NCBI RefSeq assembly: GCF_036311905.1
Contig: NZ_JAZDCH010000012.1
Coordinates: 62,001-126,000 of the forward strand
Source of the DNA: Brachybacterium sp036311905
Lineage (GTDB): Bacteria > Actinomycetota > Actinomycetes > Actinomycetales > Dermabacteraceae
DNA: 64,000 nucleotides
Direction of reading: 5' to 3'
In this document: one piece after another, positions 57,360-64,000 of the stretch
Layout: the number at the start of each line of letters is the position of its first letter
How positions within the stretch are numbered: the first letter of the stretch is position 1
Notes under the pieces: model-generated
The model's input: only the letters and a program-made list of their open reading frames with translations
The model's database searches: none
Told to the model about the DNA's origin: nothing
Program-made: the position numbers and the translations under genes

Positions 57360-59684
57360 TCAGCCGAAGTAGCGGGGCAGGGTGCCCTCGCGCAGCTCGC
57401 GCAGCTCGGCAAGGCCGAGATCGGCAAGGCCCGCGAGGGAGAGCGTGTCGCCGCCGGTCGTGCCCAGCCGGAGCACCGGCACATCGTGCTCCGCCGCGAG
57501 GGCCGTCAGCGCCTCGAGGCCCTCCGCGGGCACGGCCACGAGGGCGCGGGCCTGCGACTCGGCGAAGAGGGCGCTCGTGAGGTCGACGCCGTCCCGCTCG
57601 AGCAGCGGGGCGAGGTCGATCGCGGCGCCGGTCCCGAAGCGGGTGCTCGCCTCGACGAGGGCCTGGGCGAGCCCGCCGTCGGAGAGGTCGTGAGCGGCGG
57701 CGCCGAGACCCTGCTCCGAGGAAGCGATGAGCACACGCGCGAGCGCCCGCTCGGCCTCGAGCTCCACCCGCGGGGGGAGCCCACCGAGGTGCTGGTGGAT
57801 CACGTCGGCCCAGGCGGAGCCCGAGAGCTCCTCGCGCGTGGTGCCGAGCAGGAGCACCGCGAGGCCCTCGCCCTGCCAGCCCGAGGGCACACGACGGGCG
57901 ACGTCCTCGAGGACGCCGAGCACGCCGACGACGGGGGTCGGGTGGATGGCGGAGTCGATCCGCCCGGGCTCGCCGGTGGAGTTGTACAGGGAGACGTTGC
58001 CGCCGGTGACGGGCACCTCGAGGGTCTCGCACGCCTCGGCGAGGCCGCCGATCGCCTCGACCAGCTGCCACATCGGGCCCGGATCCTCGGGGGAGCCGAA
58101 GTTCAGGCAGTCGGTGATCGCGAGCGGCACCGCGCCGGCGGTGGCGACGTTGCGGTAGGCCTCGGCGAGGGCGAGCTGCGCCCCGGCGCGCGGGTCGAGC
58201 TTGGTGTAGCGGCCGTTGGCGTCGGTCGCGAGGGCGATGCCGCGCCCGGTCTCCTCGTCGATGCGCAGCACGCCTGCGTCGTCGGGCATGGCGAGGGCGG
58301 TGTTGCCGCCGACGTAGCGGTCGTACTGATCGGTGATCCAACCGGTCGAGGCGAGGTTCGGGGAGGCGATCAGGGTGCGCAGCTGCGCGATGACCTCCTC
58401 GGGGGTGCCGGGCCGGGGGAGCGCCTCGGCGGCGTCCGCCTGGAGGGCGTCCTGCCAGTCGGGCCGGGCGTAGGGGCGGTCGTAGACGGGGCTGTCGATC
58501 GCGACGGTCGCCGGGTCCACGTCCACGATGCGCTCGCCGTGGTGGTCGATCGTGAGCCGCCCGTCGCCGGTGACCTCGCCGATCACGGCGGCCTCGACGT
58601 CCCAGCGCGCGGTGATGGCCTGGAACTCGGCGAGCTTCTCGGGGCTCACCACCGCCATCATCCGCTCCTGCGACTCGCTCATCAGGATCTCGCCCGCGGT
58701 GAGGGTGGGATCGCGCAGCAGCACCTCCTCGAGATGGATGTGCATGCCGGAGCCGCCGTTGGCGGCGAGCTCGCTGGTCGCGCAGGAGATGCCGGCGGCG
58801 CCGAGGTCCTGGATGCCCTCGACGGTGCCCGCCGCGTACAGCTCGAGGCAGCACTCGATGAGGACCTTCTCCATGAAGGGGTCGCCCACCTGGACGCTGG
58901 GCCGCTTGACCGGGCCGTCCTCCTCGAAGGTCTCCGAGGCGAGGATCGAGGCGCCGCCGATGCCGTCGCCGCCGGTGCGGGCGCCGAAGAGCACGACCTT
59001 GTTGCCCGCGCCGGTGGCGGAGGCGAGGTGGATGTCGTCGTGGCGCATCACACCCAGGGCGAGCGCGTTGACCAGGGGGTTGGACTGGTACGAGGCGTCG
59101 AAGACGGTCTCTCCGCCGATGTTCGGCAGGCCCAGGGAATTGCCGTAGCCGCCGACGCCGGAGACCACGCCGTGCACCACGCGCGCGGTGTCGGGATGGT
59201 CGATCGCGCCGAAGCGCAGCTGGTCCATGACGGCGACCGGCCGAGCGCCCATCGAGATGATGTCGCGCACGATGCCGCCCACGCCGGTGGCGGCGCCCTG
59301 GTACGGCTCGACGAAGGAGGGGTGGTTGTGGGACTCGACCTTGAAGGTCACGGCCCAGCCGTCGCCGATGTCGACGACGCCCGCGTTCTCGCCCATCCCC
59401 ACCAGGAGCTTCTCGCGCATCTTCTCGGTGGTGTGCTTCCCGAAGGTGCGCAGGTGCGTCTTGGAGGACTTGTAGGAGCAGTGCTCGGACCACATCACCG
59501 AGTACATGGCCAGCTCGGCGTTGGTGGGGCGGCGGCCCAGCAGCTCGCGGATGCGGGCGTACTCGTCGTCCTTGAGCCCGAGCTCCGCGTACGGCTGGAC
59601 CTGGTCCGGCGTCGCGGCCGCGTTCTCGACGGTGTCGGACTCGCCGACGGGGCCGGCGGGGGAGGTCGTGGTCTCAGCGGTCAT
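57360..59684 (-). CDS. purL: Phosphoribosylformylglycinamidine synthase subunit PurL
   Basis: A 774-residue small-type PurL, the ATP-dependent synthase of the fourth purine step, working with PurQ and PurS (not in the window). Motifs: MWSEHCSYKSSKTHLRTF, GDGWAVTFKVESHNHPSFVE, TGVGGIVRDIISMGARPVA and GIQDLGAAGISCATSELAA. Start uncertain: ATG 59684 or GTG 59708 (8 residues longer); neither has a clear ribosome site. Confidence 0.95.
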   Translation of the reverse strand: MTAETTTSPAGPVGESDTVENAAATPDQVQPYAELGLKDDEYARIRELLGRRPTNAELAMYSVMWSEHCSYKSSKTHLRTFGKHTTEKMREKLLVGMGENAGVVDIGDGWAVTFKVESHNHPSFVEPYQGAATGVGGIVRDIISMGARPVAVMDQLRFGAIDHPDTARVVHGVVSGVGGYGNSLGLPNIGGETVFDASYQSNPLVNALALGVMRHDDIHLASATGAGNKVVLFGARTGGDGIGGASILASETFEEDGPVKRPSVQVGDPFMEKVLIECCLELYAAGTVEGIQDLGAAGISCATSELAANGGSGMHIHLEEVLLRDPTLTAGEILMSESQERMMAVVSPEKLAEFQAITARWDVEAAVIGEVTGDGRLTIDHHGERIVDVDPATVAIDSPVYDRPYARPDWQDALQADAAEALPRPGTPEEVIAQLRTLIASPNLASTGWITDQYDRYVGGNTALAMPDDAGVLRIDEETGRGIALATDANGRYTKLDPRAGAQLALAEAYRNVATAGAVPLAITDCLNFGSPEDPGPMWQLVEAIGGLAEACETLEVPVTGGNVSLYNSTGEPGRIDSAIHPTPVVGVLGVLEDVARRVPSGWQGEGLAVLLLGTTREELSGSAWADVIHQHLGGLPPRVELEAERALARVLIASSEQGLGAAAHDLSDGGLAQALVEASTRFGTGAAIDLAPLLERDGVDLTSALFAESQARALVAVPAEGLEALTALAAEHDVPVLRLGTTGGDTLSLAGLADLGLAELRELREGTLPRYFG

Positions 59685-59751
59685 CGCGGGGTGGGGTCCG
59701 TTCGTCACGAGGGCTGGGGGAGCATCGGGCGCTGAGGCCCGATGCCCGCCC

Positions 59752-59757
59752 AGTCTA
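59752..59757 (-). promoter_or_regulatory. Candidate purL promoter -10 box TAGACT
   Basis: TAGACT on the minus strand, with a predicted start near 59745. The -35 is weak. It lies between the acyl-CoA enzyme gene and purL. Confidence 0.4.
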
Positions 59758-59798
59758 CGGTCGTCCCGCGATCGGGGTCGGGGCGGTCCGCCTCGCCC

Positions 59799-61949
59799 TC
59801 AGCGCCGACGCGAGGACTGCTTCGCGGCGTCCCGCAGCGCCTTCTCGCTGACCGGTGCGTCGTGGCTCGCCCGCTGCGCGCGGTAGTACGCCGCGGCCTC
59901 GTCCTGCCGCTCCTGCTCCCCGCCGAGCGCGATGGGGGCGCGCACGTGGCCTGGGCGCACGTCGAAGGCGGCGACCAGGTCCAGCACGTGCGGGCGCAGA
60001 CGCCACAGCAGTCGGCGGAGGTCCGCGCCGATCTGCCGACCGCGCTGCGGGGAGATCATCCCCGAGAGCAGGAACCAGGCCAGGTCGTCCTGGATGGCGG
60101 TGAGACCGAAGAGGTCGCGCACGTCGGTCAGCACCGCGCGGCTGCCCTCGGCGCCGGGGCCGTCGAGGGCCTCGATCCCCGCCGTGAAGGCCCGCCAGCG
60201 GACCAGGTCGGCATGGGCGCGGGCGGCGTCCAGCATCTCCACCTGGTGCTTGTTGACCTCGGCGGCGGCGTCGGCCGGGCTCATCTTCGCGGTGCCGCGC
60301 AGGGCGAGGGCGACCTCCTCGACCTTGACCCGGGCGCGGTCGGCGAGCATCTCCTCCTGGAAATCGGCCTGGCGCATCGAGTCGAAGGCGCGGCGCGGGT
60401 TCCCGCGGTCGCTCATGGACTGGCCGAGGCGCGCCCAGGGGGTGTGGCGCTTGGCGAGCACCTCCGCGCGCTGGGCGATGAAGCGGCCGATCCCGGCCCG
60501 GTCCACGCTCCTCAGCTCGGAGGTGTAGTCCGAGAGCAGGCGCTTGGCGACGAGCTGCAGCAGGATCGTGTTGTCGCCCTCGAAGGTCGCGTACACGTCG
60601 AGGTCCTGGTGCAGGCCCACCAGCTGGTTCTCCGCCATGAAGCCCGAGCCGCCGCACGCCTCGCGGCACTCCTGGATGGTGTCCAGGGCGAGCCGGGTCG
60701 AGGTGGGCTTGAGGGTGGCGGCGAGGGTCTCGAGGTCCTCGCGCGCCTCGGGCGTGTCGCCGCGGCCGGAGAAGACGTCGTCGAACGCCTGCAGCAGCTG
60801 CTCGTGCGCGAAGGCGCCCGCATAGGTCGCGGCGAGCTTCGGCAGGAGGCGGTGCAGGTGCGCCTGGTAGTCCATCAGCACCGTCTCGCGGGTCGGGTCC
60901 GCGGCGGTGAACTGGCGGCGCTGGGTCGCATAGGTGATCGCGATGTGCAGCGCGAGCTGCGAGGCGCGGATCGCGGAGCCGTCGAGGGAGACGCGGCCCT
61001 GCACGAGCGTGCCGATCATCGTGAAGAAGCGGCGCCCGGGCGACTCGATGGGCGAGGTGTAGGTGCCGTCGGGGGCGACGTCGCCGTAGCGGTTCAGCAG
61101 GTTCCGGCGCGGCACCCGCACGTGGTCGAAGGCGAGACGGCCGTTGTCGATGCCGTTCAGGCCGCCCTTCTCGCCGTCGTCCTCGCTCGAGACGCCGGGC
61201 AAGAGGTTCCCGTCGGCATCCCGGACGGGCACGTAGAAGCAGTGCACGCCGTGGTCGACGCCGTTCGTGATGAGCCGCGCGAAGACCGTCGCGGCGCGGG
61301 CGTGGATCGCGGCGTTCCCCAGGTAGTCCTTCCACGCGGCGCGGAACGGGGTATGGAGGACCCACTCGCCGTCCTCGCCGCCGTCGGGGTCGAAGGTCGC
61401 GGTGGTCGCGAGCGACTGCACGTCGGAGCCATGCCCGATCTCGGTCATCGCGAAGGCGCCGGGGGTCTCGAGGCTCATCGCGCCCGGGACCCAGGCCTTC
61501 TGCTGCTCCTCGTCGCCGAGCTGCACGATCGCGGAGGTGAACAGGCCCCACTGCACGCCGGCCTTGATCTGCAGGGACGGGTCGGCGACGACGAGCTCCT
61601 CGAAGGCGGCGACGTTCGCGCCGTTGTCGTTCGGGCCGCCCAGGTGCTCGGGGAGCATCGGCAGGGACATCTGCTGGTCGGCGAGCTCCTGCAGCTGAGC
61701 GTAGACGCGCTCGCGGCGCTCGGCGACGCTCGCGTCGAGGGGGCGGTGGAACGCGGGCTGTGCGGCCCGGTCGCGGGAGGTGCGGCGGGCGTCGGCCCAG
61801 CGGCCCAGGAGCGCCTCGGAGACCAGCTCGACGTCGAGGCGGGTGCCGTCGACGGGGACGGGGATCGGTCCGGTCGGTGCGGAGCCGGAGGTCGCAGCGG
61901 ACGTCGTGGTGGTCGTGGTGGTCGTGGTGGAGGGGGTCGTCGAGGTCAT
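59799..61949 (-). CDS. Acyl-CoA oxidase/dehydrogenase family flavoprotein
   Basis: A 716-residue protein of acyl-CoA oxidase layout (about 100-300 residues longer than standard dehydrogenases). The FAD/substrate segment AFAMTEIGHGSDVQSLATTA is near 180. The catalytic-Glu motif YATFEGDNTILLQLVAKRLL is near 455, and ECREACGGSGFMAENQLVGL precedes it. It oxidises acyl-CoA to enoyl-CoA; whether O2 or an electron-transfer flavoprotein is the acceptor is unclear. A Thr-rich start (poly-Thr at residues ~8-16) is unusual. ATGA overlap with the TetR gene upstream. Confidence 0.85.
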   Translation of the reverse strand: MTSTTPSTTTTTTTTTSAATSGSAPTGPIPVPVDGTRLDVELVSEALLGRWADARRTSRDRAAQPAFHRPLDASVAERRERVYAQLQELADQQMSLPMLPEHLGGPNDNGANVAAFEELVVADPSLQIKAGVQWGLFTSAIVQLGDEEQQKAWVPGAMSLETPGAFAMTEIGHGSDVQSLATTATFDPDGGEDGEWVLHTPFRAAWKDYLGNAAIHARAATVFARLITNGVDHGVHCFYVPVRDADGNLLPGVSSEDDGEKGGLNGIDNGRLAFDHVRVPRRNLLNRYGDVAPDGTYTSPIESPGRRFFTMIGTLVQGRVSLDGSAIRASQLALHIAITYATQRRQFTAADPTRETVLMDYQAHLHRLLPKLAATYAGAFAHEQLLQAFDDVFSGRGDTPEAREDLETLAATLKPTSTRLALDTIQECREACGGSGFMAENQLVGLHQDLDVYATFEGDNTILLQLVAKRLLSDYTSELRSVDRAGIGRFIAQRAEVLAKRHTPWARLGQSMSDRGNPRRAFDSMRQADFQEEMLADRARVKVEEVALALRGTAKMSPADAAAEVNKHQVEMLDAARAHADLVRWRAFTAGIEALDGPGAEGSRAVLTDVRDLFGLTAIQDDLAWFLLSGMISPQRGRQIGADLRRLLWRLRPHVLDLVAAFDVRPGHVRAPIALGGEQERQDEAAAYYRAQRASHDAPVSEKALRDAAKQSSRRR

Positions 61950-62635
61950 GGGTGCAGTCCCTTCATGAGCCAGGTGACCAGGTGGGTCACGAGCTGATCG
62001 GCAGTGAGCAGAGCGGGGCGGGGAGCGGGGTGGGGAGCGGACGGGGGGTCCGAGGCGGCCGACGGGACGGTGGGGGCCGTCGGGCCGTCGGCCGCGGCGG
62101 CCTCGACGCTCGTCATCCAGCTGTCGACCGCGCGCTCGACGAAGCCGACCGCGCCGTGCGCCCAGACCTGCGGCGAGGGCGTGCCCGCGGGGAGGAAGCT
62201 GGCGACCAGGCGGGTGACGGCGGCGAGGAAGTGGTTCAGGCCGTCGCTGGGCCGCGTGACGAAGCGGTACACGCCCGGGGAGCGCTGCGCGGTCTCGACG
62301 TAGGCGGCGATCATGGCGCGGATCCGCTCCTCGGGGGCGGGCTCGCGGCCGCTGCGGCGCTCGAGCCCGCGCAGCTCCTCGAGGAGCCGGCGGTGCATCG
62401 AGGAGAGGATCGCGCGGCCCAGCTCGGCCTGAAGGTGCGCCTTGTCCTCGAAGTACCGGTAGACGATGGACTTGGACGTGCCGGAGGCCGCGGCGATGTC
62501 CTCCATCGTCACGTCGGGGCCGCGCTCGTGGATCAGGTGGCGGGCCACGTCCAGCAGCTCGCCGCGCCGCTGCTCGCGGTGCTGTGCCCATCGGGCGGAG
62601 CGGCCGTCCACGGGGGCTTGCGTCGTCGCATTCAC
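61946..62635 (-). CDS. TetR-family transcriptional regulator
   Basis: A 229-residue repressor-like protein. The helix-turn-helix is at about 35-60 (VTMEDIAAASGTSKSIVYRY, then FEDKAHL). The C-terminal ligand domain includes PGVYRFVTRPSDGLNHFLAA and a Pro/Ala-rich stretch (~190-210). It is co-transcribed with the acyl-CoA enzyme gene (4-nt overlap) and divergent from a thiolase, suggesting control of fatty-acid beta-oxidation by an acyl-CoA ligand (inference). GTG 62635 is chosen; TACCCT lies 7 nt upstream with no Shine-Dalgarno. Confidence 0.85.
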   Translation of the reverse strand: MNATTQAPVDGRSARWAQHREQRRGELLDVARHLIHERGPDVTMEDIAAASGTSKSIVYRYFEDKAHLQAELGRAILSSMHRRLLEELRGLERRSGREPAPEERIRAMIAAYVETAQRSPGVYRFVTRPSDGLNHFLAAVTRLVASFLPAGTPSPQVWAHGAVGFVERAVDSWMTSVEAAAADGPTAPTVPSAASDPPSAPHPAPRPALLTADQLVTHLVTWLMKGLHP

Positions 62636-62642
62636 GGAACCT

Positions 62643-62675
62643 AGGGTATCAAGTACCGTCGGTTCTATGTAAAGT
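62643..62675. promoter_or_regulatory. Divergent promoter/operator region of tetR and thiolase
   Basis: Minus-strand -10 TACCCT (62643-62648) and plus-strand TAAAGT (62670-62675). Between them are overlapping inverted repeats GGTA-TCAAG-TACC (62645-62657) and ACCG-T-CGGT (62655-62663), the likely TetR operator. Confidence 0.5.
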
Positions 62676-62732
62676 CCCTGTCCGGGACTCCCGCAGTCCG
62701 CGACCCCCGTGACCACGAAGAGGTGCACCACA

Positions 62733-64000
62733 GTGACCCAGACCGAAGCTCCCCGCGACGCCCTCGTCCTCGGCGGCAACCGCATCCCGTTCGCCCGCTC
62801 GGGCGGGCCCTACGCCGGGATCAGTAACCAGGACCTGCTGACCGCGGCGCTCGACGGCCTCGTCGCCCGCTACTCCCTGCAGGGCGAGAAGCTCGGCGAG
62901 ATCGCCGGCGGCGCGGTCCTCAAGCTCGCCGGCGACCTCAACCTCACCCGCGAGAGCGCGCTGGGCACCCCGCTCGACCCGCGCACCCCTGCGATCGACC
63001 TGTCCAAGGCGTGCGCGACCAGCCTCGAGACCGTCCTCCACGTCTCCAACCGCCTCCGCCTGGGCCAGATCGACTCCGGCATCGCGTGCGGCGTCGACTC
63101 CGCCTCCGACGCCCCGATCGAGGTCAGCGCCCGCCTGCGCCGCATCCTCCACCGCGCCGCCGCCGCGAAGACCACGATGCAGCGCGTCAAGGCGCTCTCC
63201 GCGATCCGCCCGGCGGACCTCTCCCCGGTCCCGCCCCGCAACGGCGAGCCCCGCACCGGCCTGTCGATGGGCGAGCACCAGGCGCTCACCACCGCCCAGT
63301 GGGGCATCACCCGGCAGGCCCAGGACGAGCTCGCGCTCGCCTCCCACCGGAACCTCGCCGCGGCCTACGACGCGGGCTTCCTCGACGACCTGATCACCGG
63401 CTACCGCGGCCTCGCCCGCGACCAGAACCTGCGCCCCGACTCGAGCCTCGAGAAGCTCGCGACGCTGAAGCCCGTCTTCGGCGTGAAGTCCCCCCAGGTC
63501 GAGGAGCCGACCATGACCGCGGGCAACTCGACCCCGCTCTCCGACGGCGCCTCAAGCGTGCTGCTGGGCAGCGCCGACTGGGCCGCCGAGCGCGGCCTCA
63601 CCCCGCTCGCCCGCGTCGTCGACGCCCGCAGTGCCGCCGTCGACTTCGCGCACGGCGACGAGGGCCTGCTCATGGCCCCCGCCTACGCCGTCCCCGAGCT
63701 GCTCGACGCGCACGGTCTCGCCCTGCAGGACCTCGATCTCTACGAGATCCACGAGGCGTTCGCCGGGACGGTGCTGAGCACCCTCAGGGCCTGGGAGTCG
63801 GAGGAGTTCTGCCGCACCCGGCTCGGCCGCTCCGCCCCGCTCGGCGCGATCGACCGCTCGCGCCTGAACGTCTCCGGCTCCTCGCTCGCCGCGGGCCACC
63901 CGTTCGCCGCGACCGGCGGCCGGATCGTCGCGACCCTCGCCAAGCTGCTCCACGAGCGGGCCCGGGAGACGGGCCGCACCCAGCGCGGCCTGATCTCCGT
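62733..64000 (+). CDS. Acetyl-CoA acyltransferase (thiolase), C-terminus beyond the window
   Basis: First 422 codons of a thiolase of FadI/FadA type that cleaves 3-ketoacyl-CoA. The nucleophilic Cys is in DLSKACATSLETVLHV near residue 95. The His motif EIHEAFA is near residue 340, and NVSGSSLAAGHPFAATGGRI near 380. The final CxG motif lies past position 64000. GTG 62733 has GAAGAGG upstream. It is the beta-oxidation partner of the divergent acyl-CoA oxidase/dehydrogenase; an enoyl-CoA hydratase/dehydrogenase gene may follow. Confidence 0.88.
   Translation, partial: MTQTEAPRDALVLGGNRIPFARSGGPYAGISNQDLLTAALDGLVARYSLQGEKLGEIAGGAVLKLAGDLNLTRESALGTPLDPRTPAIDLSKACATSLETVLHVSNRLRLGQIDSGIACGVDSASDAPIEVSARLRRILHRAAAAKTTMQRVKALSAIRPADLSPVPPRNGEPRTGLSMGEHQALTTAQWGITRQAQDELALASHRNLAAAYDAGFLDDLITGYRGLARDQNLRPDSSLEKLATLKPVFGVKSPQVEEPTMTAGNSTPLSDGASSVLLGSADWAAERGLTPLARVVDARSAAVDFAHGDEGLLMAPAYAVPELLDAHGLALQDLDLYEIHEAFAGTVLSTLRAWESEEFCRTRLGRSAPLGAIDRSRLNVSGSSLAAGHPFAATGGRIVATLAKLLHERARETGRTQRGLIS

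Noticed and set aside
61898..61935. Microsatellite-like repeat (phase-variable tract) at the acyl-CoA enzyme start
   Set aside because: The short ACC/ACG run encodes in-frame Thr residues; the codons vary, so it is not a pure slippage tract.

Overview
The window is about 70% GC with almost no AT-rich DNA. It carries GTG and TTG starts, an Rpf-type resuscitation factor, the actinobacterial order aspartate aminotransferase / tRNA-Trp / secE / nusG / rplK / rplA, and rplJ-rplL-rpoB-rpoC. This is a chromosomal segment of a high-GC actinobacterium, probably a member of the Micrococcales. Brachybacterium or another Dermabacteraceae is my inference from overall character, not a measured match. Rifampicin- and streptomycin-binding segments look wild type. 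I see no transposase, integrase, CRISPR array or rRNA.

Layout. 1-5800: metabolic genes (partial aspA, a small membrane protein, a threonine/serine exporter, galK, an adenosine-deaminase-family gene, aspC). 6034-8808: tRNA-Trp, secE, nusG, rplK, rplA, followed by a triple 55-bp repeat. 9118-12758: a bifunctional AdhE and an unknown membrane coiled-coil protein. 13061-22021: rplJ-rplL and rpoB-rpoC. 22567-23805: rpfB. 24304-28698: rpsL-rpsG-fusA-tuf. 28699-29240: repeat-rich intergenic DNA. 29241-33745: a stress-protein-like gene and a sugar ABC transporter without an ATPase. 34147-39821: S10 operon. 39953-41602: a small conserved gene and a 5'-truncated ProP-like transporter that separate S10 from spc. 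42030-46344: spc operon. 46502-52621: secY-adk-map, then infA-rpmJ-rpsM-rpsK-rpoA-rplQ. 52900-57263: an SLH-domain amidase followed by a polysaccharide pyruvyltransferase fused to a glycosyltransferase. 57360-64000: purL, an acyl-CoA oxidase/dehydrogenase with its TetR regulator, and a divergent thiolase cut by the window end.

How the parts work together. Most of the window is translation and transcription machinery in tightly coupled operons, many stop/start pairs overlapping by 1 or 4 nt. They are driven by recognisable promoters, often with long structured leaders. Accessory genes sit in the gaps between these operons. Several of them have a TAnnnT-like -10 box exactly 6 nt before the start codon and no Shine-Dalgarno, so they are probably leaderless.

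Most worth a second look: (1) an SLH-domain cell-wall amidase in apparent operon with a CsaB-like pyruvyltransferase/GT2 fusion, which suggests a pyruvylated-polymer anchoring system; (2) a stem-loop directly after the stop codons of rplA (three tandem copies) and rpfB, with a compensatory base-pair change; (3) a perfect 36-bp palindrome, 54-bp tandem repeats and a G-quadruplex motif behind tuf; (4) ribosomal protein L4 with an extra C-terminal domain; (5) the leaderless-gene pattern; (6) the interrupted S10/spc junction.
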